Notes: generated by a model from the letters alone, not told the origin. Shown: positions 49,288 through 58,967, numbered from the stretch's first letter. The stretch is 64,000 nucleotides of DNA from Thiobacillus sp. SCUT-2 (GCF_035621355.1 NZ_CP141769.1:1984001-2048000), one strand, 5' to 3'. Made by a program: numbers and translations.

Positions 49288-49383
49288 GCTATGCGCGAGA
49301 TTTACTTATGGGCTTACATATCAAGCATTTAAGGATTGAATTTGGTTCCTTCGAGCAAAAAGAATAGTAGGTTAGGACCATCC

Positions 49384-49401
49384 GTGTAAAAAAAACCGAC
49401 A
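49384..49401 (-). promoter_or_regulatory. Upstream activator element of PEP-CTERM gene A
   Basis: TGTCGGTTTTTTTTACAC read toward the gene, identical over all 18 bp to the element at 53935-53952 upstream of another PEP-CTERM gene. It lies about 97 bp upstream of the -24 element, a normal distance for a sigma-54 activator. Confidence 0.75.
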
Positions 49402-49525
49402 AATTCAACCATCCAAGGCCGGTCAGGATGGCTCATCCAGGCCGGCACCCAAGCTCTATCGCGTGCGCCGAGTCATATAGTCATTTCAGAACAGTTGCTT
49501 AACCCAATTCCGTACAAAGCTGGCA

Positions 49526-49543
49526 ATGTGTAAAATTTATCGA
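49526..49543 (-). promoter_or_regulatory. Second, weaker copy of the upstream activator element
   Basis: TGTCGATAAATTTTACAC read toward the gene, matching the first copy at 14 of 18 positions and in the same orientation, 142 bp further upstream. Confidence 0.5.
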
Positions 49544-50045
49544 CAATACATATACAATTAGTATTATTAATGTTGCTATAAGCTGCGTTTTGGCCCGCGA
49601 GCGCGGCCCACGGGCCCTTCTGTTTGCCCGGTCCTGCGCCGCTGCTGCCTGGCTGACATTGCATCGAGCTGCCCGAAAATCGTCGACCGGACCGTTCGAA
49701 ACACACGGGCAAGCGACAAGAAGGAATTCCGTTCACGTTAGCCGCTGAATACCGTAAGGTTTGGCCATTAACGGCGCCTGGCCCTCGAAGCGTTCCGTCC
49801 GAACAGGGTAGCCGTCCACAATACGCGAGCCCCGTTTGGCGGCATGCGTCCGTGGACGCGTACGATTCCCAATTTAAATCAAACCTGATTGCCCAGGAGC
49901 AAACGGCTATTGCGCCCGTGACAGCCTTCAAAGCCTGCCTGCAGGATTACCTTGCATGCCCCGGAAGGTCATGCCCGTACAGGCTAATTCTGCAGACCAG
50001 CCCACGTGAGTCTAGCTGCCCCTATCTTGCAGGCGGCGTCTTAAC

Positions 50046-50465
50046 GCTCAGTAAACTTCCTGTCTCACCAGACAACCGCAAGGGTCTTGCCGATGATCAT
50101 CAGATCGAACCGCCGCAACCCGTTGCGCAGGGTGTCGATGTCGTACTGGACACGAGCACGCATCTTGTCGAGCGTCTCGGTTTCGCCGCGCAGGCCGTTG
50201 ACCTGGGCCCAGCCGGTGATGCCCGGCTTGACCTTGTGGCGCAGCATGGTGCCCTTGATGAGCTTGCGGTACTGCTCGTTGTGGGCGACGGCGTGGGGAC
50301 GCGGGCCGACGACGCTCATGCGGCCCTGCAGGACGTTGATGAACTGCGGCAGTTCGTCGAGCGAGGTACGACGGATGAAGGCGCCGAAAGGGGTGATGCG
50401 GGAGTCGCCGCGCCCAGCCTGCTTATGATATCGCCATCTCGCACACGCGCGTGGAGCGGAATTTG
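50046..50465 (-). pseudogene. Decayed partial copy of the undecaprenyl-phosphate sugar transferase
   Basis: The last ~130 codons of the gene at 50693 are repeated here with many substitutions. The core ([55 protein letters not shown]) is intact. The 5' part is frameshifted around the KFRS region, the DYMRNWSLGFD segment is altered, and a premature TGA follows AVVW where the parent has RDQNAY. The upstream 340 codons are absent. It is best read as a non-functional duplicate or a remnant of a paralogue. Confidence 0.85.
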
Positions 50466-50692
50466 TGCCGGTGGACCGACAGGGTCGGGTAGCCGGGCCT
50501 CGTTGCCCGTCTGCCGCCTGGGCTGCGCCCACCCTACTCCGACCGGCATTACCGGAACGACGGATGAAGGCCCCAGCATGGTGGGCAGAACTCCACACAC
50601 ATTTGCGACCCGCCCTTCGACAAGCCTGCCCCGAGCGTAGTCGAAGGGTTTCAGGGCGAGGCGAACGCGCAGGGGACAACGCGCCTTGAATC
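50466..50692. repeat. Mosaic of dispersed repeats between the pseudogene and its parent
   Basis: It contains a GTCGGGTAGCCGGGC...CCCACCCTAC repeat, a 15-bp fragment again matching the sugar transferase (ACGACGGATGAAGGC, about 50554), and a CCCTTCGAC...GTCGAAGGG inverted repeat (50613-50650). No gene is visible. Confidence 0.5.
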
Positions 50693-52074
<1,382 letters not shown>

Positions 52075-52075
<1 letters not shown>

Positions 52076-52179
52076 CACTCCATCCGCATCGCGCGCTGCG
52101 GTTTGTTGTGGCCTTGGGCAGGCGCGTTATCGGTTTCCTCACGCACGGCGCGTGCGCGCGTCGGCGGATTATGCAGCAT
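52075..52179 (-). CDS. Possible 34-residue leader peptide coupled to the sugar transferase
   Basis: A short frame opens with ATG 52179 after a near-perfect ribosome site (GGAGGATTT ATG). It encodes a hydrophilic basic peptide (MLHNPPTRARAVREETDNAP and 14 more) and ends in a TGA that overlaps the ATG of the sugar transferase by one base. Coupling would explain the poor ribosome site of the large gene. The start region can pair with itself (GGATTTATG with CATAATCC), so initiation may be structure-dependent. No relatives are known to me; it could be chance. Confidence 0.45.
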
Positions 52180-52261
52180 AAATCCTCCGCCGGGGGTTCA
52201 CGTCTATACGGCACCGCTACCCGCAACTTGAGGCAACGCGACACCCAGCGCCGGCACGCGG

Positions 52262-52295
52262 CAAAAAAAATGCGGCCCCCGTCCGGGAGCCGCAT
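52262..52295 (-). terminator. Intrinsic terminator of the two-gene PEP-CTERM operon
   Basis: Minus strand ATGCGGC...GCCGCAT stem (52289-52295 with 52270-52276), with a further GC-rich inner pairing, followed by eight T residues. Confidence 0.88.
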
Positions 52296-52312
52296 CCGTG
52301 CGCCGGACCCTG

Positions 52313-53002
52313 TCAGACTGCCGGACTGGCGCGGCGTGTCATGAAGCCGACCACGGCGAGGCCGGCGAGCAACATCGCATAGGTGTCGGCTTCGGGGACG
52401 GGCGTGGCGATGGCGGCCACGCCCACCTGGTTCTTCCAGATCTGCCCGGCGCCGCCGGCAAACAGCTGGTTGGAAATCGTCAGGCTGACGCTCTGGACGA
52501 GGCCGTCCGCCCCGCCCCAGCCCGTGCCCGGCAAGGTGAGGCCCGACTGCGACGTCCAGTTGCCGTTGATGCCGGTGCCGGTGACGCCCAGGGGTGCACT
52601 GGGCGCGATCGGGGTGGAGAGCTTGTTGGCGGTCGTGCCCTCGATGTCGAGGGCGCTGAACGCCCCCCCGAGGTAGACGGTGTCGCTCGACGTGGGCCGG
52701 GTGTAGCCGCCATTCTCGTTCAGGGTGAAGGCCGACAGCAGGTAACCCGACTTGGCGGTGACCGTGACGTTGACCGCCTGGGTCGCCGGCGTCGTGCCCG
52801 TCGCCAGGAAGCCGCCGGTCGCAGGCGTGAAGACCAGGTCGTCTCCCACCAGCGAGGCGGTGCCGAATTTGCCCAGCGTGGTTTCGTCGAAGGTGTAGCT
52901 GACCTGGGTGCCGGTCAGCGTCGTCATGGCGAACGCGTGGCCGCTCAGCGCGGCTGCGCCCATCCCCAGCGCGACAAGCGCGGCTTTGATGTTGCTCCTC
53001 AT
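52313..53002 (-). CDS. PEP-CTERM sorting domain protein B
   Basis: 229 residues with a signal peptide (ending SGHAFA), a Thr/Gly/Ser-rich beta-type body, and the C-terminal sorting signal VPEADTYAMLLAGLAVVGFM followed by TRR. The start ATG is preceded by AGGAGGAGCAACA. It lies 67 bp after protein C on the same strand and ends at a strong terminator, so the two form an operon. Substrate of the exosortase by family; role unknown. Confidence 0.92.
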   Translation of the reverse strand: MRSNIKAALVALGMGAAALSGHAFAMTTLTGTQVSYTFDETTLGKFGTASLVGDDLVFTPATGGFLATGTTPATQAVNVTVTAKSGYLLSAFTLNENGGYTRPTSSDTVYLGGAFSALDIEGTTANKLSTPIAPSAPLGVTGTGINGNWTSQSGLTLPGTGWGGADGLVQSVSLTISNQLFAGGAGQIWKNQVGVAAIATPVPEADTYAMLLAGLAVVGFMTRRASPAV

Positions 53003-53069
53003 TGTTGCTCCTCCTGCCTCTTTGGTTATTTGCCCGGGCGCTCCGCGGCCCGGTTGCTGCGGTGATGCA

Positions 53070-53783
53070 TCACGCCTTGCGTGAATCTTCGATACGCTTC
53101 TTCAGCGGCCCGCCCAGGGGCCGGCGCCCCGCCAGCAGCGCGGCGAGCACGCCGCCGAACAGCAGCGCCCCGGTCGAGGGTTCGGGAACCGACTGCGCCT
53201 GGGTCATGATCCTGAAGCCGACGTAGTTCTTCTCGATGTAGCCCAGCCCGCCCGCCGAAGGGTCGACGCCGACCTGGTCGCCGAGGCTCACGAGCAGGCT
53301 CTGCGGCGAACCGAGCCCCGTCGGCGAGATCAGCCCGGAGAGCGCCCAGTTGGCGGTTCCCCCCGCGACGTCGAGCGGCGACCCCGGCGTCAGATTCAGC
53401 GTACCGGAGTCGGATGTTGCGCTGTTCGTCGCCTGCACGACGGCCGCCGCGCTGGCCGATCCGCCGTCGGACAGGAAGTAGTTGCCCCATTCGCTGAAGG
53501 CCAGGCCCGCGAAGGCATAGCCGGAATCGACGGCGACGGTGAACTGGAGCGAGGCCTTGGTGGCGGCCGACGCGCCGGCGCCGAAGGCGTTGAACGCGGT
53601 AGGCTGGAAATACAGCGTGTCGAGCGAACCGGACAAGGCACCCGAACCGAACAGCGGGCTCACCAGCGCCTCGTCGTAGGTGACGGTGAAATGGTCGCCG
53701 TTGAGCGTGATGATCGCCGCCTGTGCGGCACTCGCCGCAGCCAGCAGCGAGATGCCGGAGAATACTTGACGAAGCGTAAGCAT
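53070..53783 (-). CDS. PEP-CTERM sorting domain protein C
   Basis: 237 residues with a signal peptide (MLTLRQVFSGISLLAAASAA) and a body rich in small residues. The tail VPEPSTGALLFGGVLAALLA precedes GRR and a longer basic end (LKKRIEDSRKA). The PEP motif, helix and arginine cluster are clear. I chose ATG 53783 because it gives a clean signal peptide and lies about 32 nt after the predicted sigma-54 start site. First gene of the operon with protein B. Confidence 0.9.
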   Translation of the reverse strand: MLTLRQVFSGISLLAAASAAQAAIITLNGDHFTVTYDEALVSPLFGSGALSGSLDTLYFQPTAFNAFGAGASAATKASLQFTVAVDSGYAFAGLAFSEWGNYFLSDGGSASAAAVVQATNSATSDSGTLNLTPGSPLDVAGGTANWALSGLISPTGLGSPQSLLVSLGDQVGVDPSAGGLGYIEKNYVGFRIMTQAQSVPEPSTGALLFGGVLAALLAGRRPLGGPLKKRIEDSRKA

Positions 53784-53826
53784 GTTTGTCGTTGTCGAAC
53801 CGCGTGAATGCACTGCCTGCCTGACT

Positions 53827-53842
53827 AGCAATTCGCGCACCC
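53827..53842 (-). promoter_or_regulatory. Sigma-54 promoter of the PEP-CTERM C-B operon
   Basis: Minus strand GGGTGCGCGAATTGCT: GG and GC ten bases apart, perfect TTGCT at -12 and a partial TGGCACG at -24. The predicted leader is about 32 nt. Confidence 0.6.
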
Positions 53843-53934
53843 GGAAACTGTCGAATACCCGACATGCGGTAAGTCGTTGTTTTATCCGTGTTTTTATATT
53901 CATGACGCGCACTGCGCAATTTCGGCCGGGCGAG

Positions 53935-53952
53935 GTGTAAAAAAAACCGACA
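53935..53952 (-). promoter_or_regulatory. Upstream activator element of the PEP-CTERM C-B operon
   Basis: TGTCGGTTTTTTTTACAC read toward the gene, identical to 49384-49401. It lies about 93 bp upstream of the -24 element. Confidence 0.75.
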
Positions 53953-54036
53953 GGTTCGGGTGCCCGACCGGCGGGCGGGCAGCGCCGGCGCGGGGCGGCA
54001 CCATGCTATGCTGAGCGCCCTTTCGGGAGGATTGGC

Positions 54037-54264
54037 GTGATCAAGTTTCTGCTGCTGATTGTGATCGGGGTCGTGGCCTGGTGGATCTTTCGCGACTACC
54101 AGCGCTCGCTGTCCGGCAAGGCGCCTCCCCCGCCCCGCGCACGCGCCGCCGAGGACATGGTGAAGTGCGCCCAGTGCGGGGTCAACCTGCCGCGCAGCGA
54201 AGCCATCTACTCGGGCGGCGAGTTCTACTGCACCCCGGAGCACCAGCAACTCGGCAAGAAATGA
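54037..54264 (+). CDS. PP0621-type small membrane protein
   Basis: 75-residue protein with one N-terminal membrane helix (IKFLLLIVIGVVAWWIF). A CAQCG...YCTPEHQ motif resembles a small zinc ribbon (cysteines in KCAQCGV and FYC, plus a His). This is the small conserved gene that usually precedes pilS in betaproteobacteria. Its TGA overlaps the ATG of pilS (ATGA). Function unknown. Confidence 0.82.
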   Translation: MIKFLLLIVIGVVAWWIFRDYQRSLSGKAPPPPRARAAEDMVKCAQCGVNLPRSEAIYSGGEFYCTPEHQQLGKK

Positions 54265-55841
54265 ACGCCCCGGCAGCCGCCCTGCCGCGCCCGCCGTCGC
54301 CGGGCTATTTCGCCTCGCACTGGCGCAGCCTCGACTACTTCAACCTGTACCGGCTGACGCTGGCGGTCGCGCTGGTGTTCAGCGGCCTGCTGTTCGGCGG
54401 CTCCGACCTGTTCCGCGCCGGCGAGGGCGAGCGCTTCCAGGGCTACGCGTACACCTATCTCGTCATCGCGGCGCTGTTCGTGCTGGGCATCCGCGCACGC
54501 TGGCCGGGATTCCAGATCCAGCTGACGGCGCACATCGCCACCGACATCGTCGTCGTCATGCTGCTGATGACGACGAGTTCGCAGCTGGCGGGCGGGATGG
54601 GCCTGTTGCTCGCGATTTCCGTCGCCTCCGGCGGGCTGGTCGGCAGCGGCCGGCTGACCCTGCTGTATGCGGCGATGGCGTCGATCGCGGTGCTGCTGCA
54701 GCACGGCTTCAGCATTCTCGGCGGACGCGAGGTCGCCGACAGCTTCTTCCAGGTCGGCCTGCTGTGCGCGGGCTACTTCGCCATCGGCCTCCTCGCGCAC
54801 GCGCTGACGCAGCGCGCGCTGCGCTCGGAGCGGCTGGCGCAGCAGCAGTCGGACGAGCTGGCGCTGCTCAACCGCATCAACGCGCTCGCGATCGAGAACT
54901 CGCCCGACGGCCTGCTGGCGGTGCGCGGCGACGGCGTCGTGCGCCACGCCAGCCCGCGCGCGCTGGCGCTCTTGGGCGTGACGACGCCGGTGGTGCCGGG
55001 CACCACCCGGCTGGCGGACTGCGCGCCCGACCTGGCACGGCTGGCCGAACAGGTGCGCCCGGGCACGGAGGCCAGTCTCACCGCCCCGGCCGCGCAATTG
55101 CGCGTGCGCTGCATCCCGCTGGCCACGCCGGACGACAGCCGCGTGCTGGTGCTGGAAGACCAGACCCAGGCGGCGCAGGCGGCGCAGCGACTGAAGCTCG
55201 CCGCACTCGGCCGGCTGACGGCCAACATCGCGCACGAAATCCGCAATCCCTTGTCGGCCATCAGCCACGCGGCCCAGCTGCTGCGCGAGGAAGCGCACGA
55301 TCCCGCCGGCACGCGGCTGGCCGGCATCATCGAGAACAACGCCCGCCGCCTGGACCGGCTGGTGGAGGAGGTGCTGACGCTCAACCGGCGCGACCGCCTC
55401 AATCCCGCGACCTTCGACGCCGCGGCGCTCGCGGGGTTGGTCGACGAGCTGCGCCAAGCTGAAGAAATCCCCGCGGACGCCGTCATTGTCAGCATGCCCG
55501 ACACCCTGCGTTTCCAGTTCGACCCCGACCACCTGCGCCAGATCGTGTGGAACCTGATGCGCAATGCCTGGCGCTACAGCCGCAAGCAGCCGGGCAGCCT
55601 GCATGTCAGCGCGCAAACCTCCGGCGACACGGTCCAGATCGACCTCGCCGACGACGGCCCCGGGCTGGCGGCGGAGCACCTGGGCAAGCTGTTCGAGCCC
55701 TTCTTCACGACCGACGCACAGGGCACCGGGCTGGGCCTCTTCCTCGCGCGCGAACTCGCCGAGGCCAATCGTGCCCGGCTCGCCTACGTGCCCGGCACGG
55801 GCGGCGCGCGCTTCCGCCTGAGCCTGGGAGGAAGCGACTGA
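54261..55841 (+). CDS. pilS: Sensor histidine kinase PilS
   Basis: 526-residue membrane kinase. Six helices occupy about residues 25-185, followed by a PAS-like region (LLNRINALAIENSPDGLLAV), the dimerisation/phosphoacceptor domain with His in NIAHEIRNPLSAISHAAQLL, and a HATPase domain (N-box NLMRNAWRYS, G-boxes DDGPGL and GTGLGLFLA). This is the PilS architecture, which in Pseudomonas controls type IV pilin expression through PilR. It overlaps pilR by one base (TGATG). Confidence 0.92.
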   Translation: MNAPAAALPRPPSPGYFASHWRSLDYFNLYRLTLAVALVFSGLLFGGSDLFRAGEGERFQGYAYTYLVIAALFVLGIRARWPGFQIQLTAHIATDIVVVMLLMTTSSQLAGGMGLLLAISVASGGLVGSGRLTLLYAAMASIAVLLQHGFSILGGREVADSFFQVGLLCAGYFAIGLLAHALTQRALRSERLAQQQSDELALLNRINALAIENSPDGLLAVRGDGVVRHASPRALALLGVTTPVVPGTTRLADCAPDLARLAEQVRPGTEASLTAPAAQLRVRCIPLATPDDSRVLVLEDQTQAAQAAQRLKLAALGRLTANIAHEIRNPLSAISHAAQLLREEAHDPAGTRLAGIIENNARRLDRLVEEVLTLNRRDRLNPATFDAAALAGLVDELRQAEEIPADAVIVSMPDTLRFQFDPDHLRQIVWNLMRNAWRYSRKQPGSLHVSAQTSGDTVQIDLADDGPGLAAEHLGKLFEPFFTTDAQGTGLGLFLARELAEANRARLAYVPGTGGARFRLSLGGSD

Positions 55842-57157
55842 TGGCGAAGATTCCGCGCATCCTGCTGGTCGACGACGAGCCCGACCTGCTCGACCTGATG
55901 GAGCTGACGCTGGTGAAGATGGGGCTCGAGACCGACCGGGCGGCGAGCGTGGCCGAGGCCCAGGCCCGCCTGGCGCAGACGCGCTACGACCTGTGCCTCA
56001 CCGACATGCGGCTGGGCGACGGCGAGGGCCTGCAGGTGATCGAGGCCGCCAGCACGCTGGCCACGCCGGTGCCGGTGGCCGTCATCACCGCCTACGGCAA
56101 TGCGGGCAACGCGGTCGCGGCGCTGAAATCCGGCGCGTTCGACTACCTCGCCAAGCCGGTCGCGCTCGACCAGCTGCGCACGCTGGTCAAGTCCGCGCTG
56201 AAGATTCCCGAGGCGGCGCAGGTCGAAGACGCCACGCGCGACCTGATCGGCGCGTCGGCCGCGATGCAGGATATCCGCGCGCGCATCGCCAAGCTCGCGC
56301 GCACCCAGGCGCCGGTCCACATCGCCGGCGAATCGGGCAGCGGCAAGGAGCTCGCGGCCCGGCTGATCCACCGCCTCGGCAGCCGCGCCGACAAGCCCTT
56401 CGTCGCGGTGAACTGCGGCGCGATTCCCGAGACGCTGATGGAAAGCGAGTTCTTCGGCTACCGCAAGGGCGCCTTCACCGGCGCCGACGCCGACCGCGAC
56501 GGCTTCTTCCAGGCGGCCCACGGCGGCACGCTGTTTCTCGACGAGGTCGCCGACCTGCCGCTGTCGATGCAGGTGAAGCTGCTGCGCGTGCTGCAGGAGA
56601 AGAAGGTCCGCAAGGTCGGCGCCACGAGCGAGGAGCCGGTCGACGTGCGCATCGTCAGCGCAACGCACCAGAACCTGTCGGCGCTGGTCGAGGCCGGCCG
56701 CTTCCGCCAGGACCTCTACTACCGCCTGAACGTGATCGAGCTCGTGATGCCGAGCCTGCGCGACCGCACCGAGGACATCCCGCAGCTCGCGCGCGCCCTG
56801 CTCGATCGCCTGGGCGGCGCCGACGTGGCGCTCGACCGCGACGCCGAACAGGCGCTCCGCGCCTATGCCTTCCCCGGCAACGTGCGCGAGCTCGAAAACA
56901 CGCTCGAGCGCGCGCTGGCCCTGTGCGAGGGCGGGCACGTCACGGCGGCCGACCTCAACCTCGCGCCGGCGCTGCCGCCGACGGCCGCCGCGCCGGGGAG
57001 CAAGTATCCGCTGCAGGACTACCTCGACCAGACCGAGCGCGCCGCCATCCTCGAGGCGCTGGAGCAGACGCGCTACAACAAGACCGCCGCCGCCCGCCTC
57101 CTCGGCGTGACCTTCCGCAGCCTGCGCTACCGGCTGGAGCGGCTCGGCATCGAGTAA
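55841..57157 (+). CDS. pilR: Sigma-54-dependent response regulator PilR
   Basis: 438-residue NtrC-type activator. A receiver domain (ILLVDDEPDLLDLME; phosphoacceptor Asp in CLTDMRLGDGEG) leads into the AAA+ domain with Walker A GESGSGKELAA, the sigma-54-contacting GAFTGAD loop, Walker B GGTLFLDEVADL and R-finger region. A Fis-type helix-turn-helix ends it (YNKTAAARLLGVTFRSLRYR). It is followed directly by a PEP-CTERM gene with a sigma-54 promoter. Confidence 0.94.
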   Translation: MAKIPRILLVDDEPDLLDLMELTLVKMGLETDRAASVAEAQARLAQTRYDLCLTDMRLGDGEGLQVIEAASTLATPVPVAVITAYGNAGNAVAALKSGAFDYLAKPVALDQLRTLVKSALKIPEAAQVEDATRDLIGASAAMQDIRARIAKLARTQAPVHIAGESGSGKELAARLIHRLGSRADKPFVAVNCGAIPETLMESEFFGYRKGAFTGADADRDGFFQAAHGGTLFLDEVADLPLSMQVKLLRVLQEKKVRKVGATSEEPVDVRIVSATHQNLSALVEAGRFRQDLYYRLNVIELVMPSLRDRTEDIPQLARALLDRLGGADVALDRDAEQALRAYAFPGNVRELENTLERALALCEGGHVTAADLNLAPALPPTAAAPGSKYPLQDYLDQTERAAILEALEQTRYNKTAAARLLGVTFRSLRYRLERLGIE

Positions 57158-57262
57158 GTAGGCGGCCCCGCACGTACGCCCGACCTGCGCCTGAGCGTTT
57201 CCGTCCGCCGCGCCCGTTCCGTTCGCTTCCTCCCGTGGCCAACGGCCGACCCCGTGTGCAAG

Positions 57263-57280
57263 CGTCGGAAAACTTTACAC
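57263..57280 (+). promoter_or_regulatory. Upstream activator element of PEP-CTERM gene D
   Basis: CGTCGGAAAACTTTACAC read toward the gene. It keeps the YGTCGG and TTTACAC halves and spacing of the other elements while the centre differs, which argues against a simple recent duplication. It lies 74 bp upstream of the -24 element. Confidence 0.65.
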
Positions 57281-57353
57281 CGGGCGCGCAAGCGCCCCGG
57301 CCCACCTCGCGCGCCCCCATGAATGGCACGCCTTTCAGCCATCGCGCCCCTCC

Positions 57354-57369
57354 TGGCACATTCCATGCT
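57354..57369 (+). promoter_or_regulatory. Sigma-54 promoter of PEP-CTERM gene D
   Basis: TGGCACATTCCATGCT: a perfect TGGCAC at -24, and GC at -12 with exactly ten bases between GG and GC. The predicted leader is about 90 nt to ATG 57470. Confidence 0.75.
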
Positions 57370-57469
57370 ACTCAAAGCGCCGGCTGCCCACGATACCGAC
57401 AAGACGCGGCAACACAACAAAGCGCCCAGCCTTGCTTCAAACAAGTGAATTCACCCAAGGAGGAGCCCC

Positions 57470-58366
57470 ATGAGTTCTCGTGTCACCACGCGTGCGCCTG
57501 TGCGCCGGTCGTGTATGCTGGCCTTATGTTCGCTGATCGCTGCAGGCGGCGCTCACGCGACGTCGCCCATCCTCTCGACCTCCAATGTCGTCACCAATAG
57601 CAGCAACCTGGGGGGAATGACCACGACGTCCGGCCCGGACGTCACGACCAGCTTCGCGTATACAACGATAAGCAATTACGTCTCGGCAACCACCAGCACG
57701 TTGACGAGCGAAGTCCAGATCGCCCCGACCACCACCACGGCCGGCCTGGCTTACGACTACGAAACCCTGACGACCACGGCCACCTGGGACCAGACCACCT
57801 GGCATCGGGATGATTTGTCGATCCATGTCAGCTCGTCCGGAACCAACAAGTCCGGGGACAAGTGGATTCAGCTGACCGGCAGCGTCCAATCGACGGTCAA
57901 CACGTCCCTGGCGTTCAGCCTGTCCGCGTCGGGTGCCTTCAACGCCATCACCACGCCGCTGGGGTCGAGCGCCCCACTCCTGGCTTCGTTCTACTTCGGA
58001 AGCACGGCGCCGTCTTCCCTTTCGGCGACGACAACGACCAGCCTGATCGATTCGACCTACAGCACCTACAGCTCGACGTACGATACGGTGACCACCTTCC
58101 AGCTCCTCGCCGGAGTTTCACAGAATTTTGTCGCCTATGTCTACGCTCCCGACAATGTCTCCATCAGCGACTTCAACCTGTACGCACAGACTGACTACTA
58201 CGATCCGGTCGTGACGTCCATGACGGATACCTCTGTCGGACCGAAGACCCTGATCGGTGCGCACACCCTCGCCCCCGTCCCGGAGCCCGCAAGCTATGCG
58301 ATGATGGCCGTCGGCTTGACCCTCGTCGGCGCCGCCGCGCGCAGGCGGAGCCGGATGCCGGCCTGA
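57470..58366 (+). CDS. PEP-CTERM sorting domain protein D
   Basis: 298 residues. A signal peptide (about residues 14-30) precedes a body extremely rich in Thr and Ser, including many TTT/STS runs, as in exported, possibly O-glycosylated proteins. The sorting signal VPEPASYAMMAVGLTLVGAA followed by ARRRSR closes the protein. Start preceded by AAGGAGGAG. It directly follows pilR but has its own sigma-54 promoter and terminator. Role unknown. Confidence 0.92.
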   Translation: MSSRVTTRAPVRRSCMLALCSLIAAGGAHATSPILSTSNVVTNSSNLGGMTTTSGPDVTTSFAYTTISNYVSATTSTLTSEVQIAPTTTTAGLAYDYETLTTTATWDQTTWHRDDLSIHVSSSGTNKSGDKWIQLTGSVQSTVNTSLAFSLSASGAFNAITTPLGSSAPLLASFYFGSTAPSSLSATTTTSLIDSTYSTYSSTYDTVTTFQLLAGVSQNFVAYVYAPDNVSISDFNLYAQTDYYDPVVTSMTDTSVGPKTLIGAHTLAPVPEPASYAMMAVGLTLVGAAARRRSRMPA

Positions 58367-58387
58367 TCGGCGCAAGCGCACTGCCCC

Positions 58388-58427
58388 CATGCAAAAAGGC
58401 CAGTCTGAAGACTGGCCTTTTTGCATG
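58388..58427 (+). terminator. Strong hairpin terminator between PEP-CTERM gene D and tRNA-Thr
   Basis: Perfect 18-bp stem (58388-58405 with 58410-58427, core AAAAAGGCCAGTC / GACTGGCCTTTTT) with a 4-nt TGAA loop. The symmetric A/T flanks let it act on both strands, ending gene D and the minus-strand tRNA transcript. Confidence 0.88.
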
Positions 58428-58434
58428 GATCACA

Positions 58435-58510
58435 TGGTGCCGCTTGTCGGATTCGAACTGACGACCTACCGCTTACAAGGCGGTTGCTCTACCAACTGAG
58501 CTAAAGCGGC
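58435..58510 (-). tRNA. tRNA-Thr (TGT)
   Basis: 76-nt cloverleaf on the minus strand beginning GCCGCTTTAGCTCAGTTGG, anticodon TGT in the loop CTTGTAAG, T-arm AGTTCGAATCC, encoded CCA. Confidence 0.96.
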
Positions 58511-58552
58511 GACGGCCGACATTATAGCCATGCCGCATGCGGCTTCGACGGA

Positions 58553-58954
58553 TTACTTGACGACCTTCAGCGACGGCCGCCCCTTCGGTGGCGCCGGCGG
58601 CTCGCCGGGTGCCGGCGGCGGCGTCTGCTCGGGGCCGGGGGCCTCGGTCGGCTCGAAGTGCATGCCCTGGCCGTTCTCGCGCGCGAAGATCGCCGCGACG
58701 CGGTCGACCGGGATGGCGATCTCGTGCGACACCCCGCCGAAGCGGGCGGAGAACTGGATCCAGTCGTTGTCGAGCGTGAGGTTGCGCGTCGCGGCGGCGC
58801 CGATGTTGAGCACGATCTGGCCGTCCTTGACGTAGCCGGGCGGCACGCGGGTGCGTGCGTCGACCGCGACGAGCAGCTGCGGCGTCAGCCCCGAATCGCT
58901 GCACCACTCGTAGAGCGCGCGGATCAGGTAGGGCTTGGTCGAGATTTCGGCCAC
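58553..58954 (-). CDS. sspB: ClpXP protease specificity-enhancing factor SspB
   Basis: 133-residue adaptor that delivers ssrA-tagged and other substrates to ClpXP. The conserved core (KPYLIRALYEWCSDSGLTP, VLNIGAAATRNL, IQFSARFGGVSHEI, IPVDRVAAIFARENGQGM) is followed by a Pro-rich linker. The C-terminal ClpX-binding tail PSLKVVK matches the family. It lies downstream of sspA in the usual order. Confidence 0.94.
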   Translation of the reverse strand: MAEISTKPYLIRALYEWCSDSGLTPQLLVAVDARTRVPPGYVKDGQIVLNIGAAATRNLTLDNDWIQFSARFGGVSHEIAIPVDRVAAIFARENGQGMHFEPTEAPGPEQTPPPAPGEPPAPPKGRPSLKVVK

Positions 58955-58967
58955 GGTCCGCCCTGCC

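Larger units (their letters stand above)
49160..50045. other. Long regulatory / non-coding region
   Basis: About 890 bp. The first 390 bp hold the sigma-54 promoter and activator elements of PEP-CTERM gene A. The remainder, of lower GC, contains a 152-codon minus-strand frame (49473-49931) with no recognisable domain, no good start signal and an irregular composition; I do not call it a gene. Confidence 0.5.
57158..57469. other. Regulatory region upstream of PEP-CTERM gene D
   Basis: About 310 bp with no gene. It carries the activator element at 57263 and a sigma-54 promoter at 57354. Confidence 0.6.

Noticed and set aside
49473..49931. 152-codon minus-strand frame upstream of PEP-CTERM gene A
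   Set aside because: No signal peptide, domain or ribosome site; irregular composition, and it contains the second activator-element copy. Probably chance.
50065..50679. 204-codon frame as a functional second sugar transferase
   Set aside because: It lacks the membrane and Rossmann parts, its 5' half is repeat-derived out-of-frame sequence, and it ends prematurely; treated as a pseudogene.
57324..57340. TGGCACG upstream of PEP-CTERM gene D as an alternative sigma-54 site
   Set aside because: No GC at the -12 position; the site at 57354 has both elements at correct spacing.
55993..57600. Long overlapping frames in pilS/pilR in other reading frames
   Set aside because: Very arginine-rich shadow translations of a high-GC coding region; the pilS and pilR frames show complete domains.
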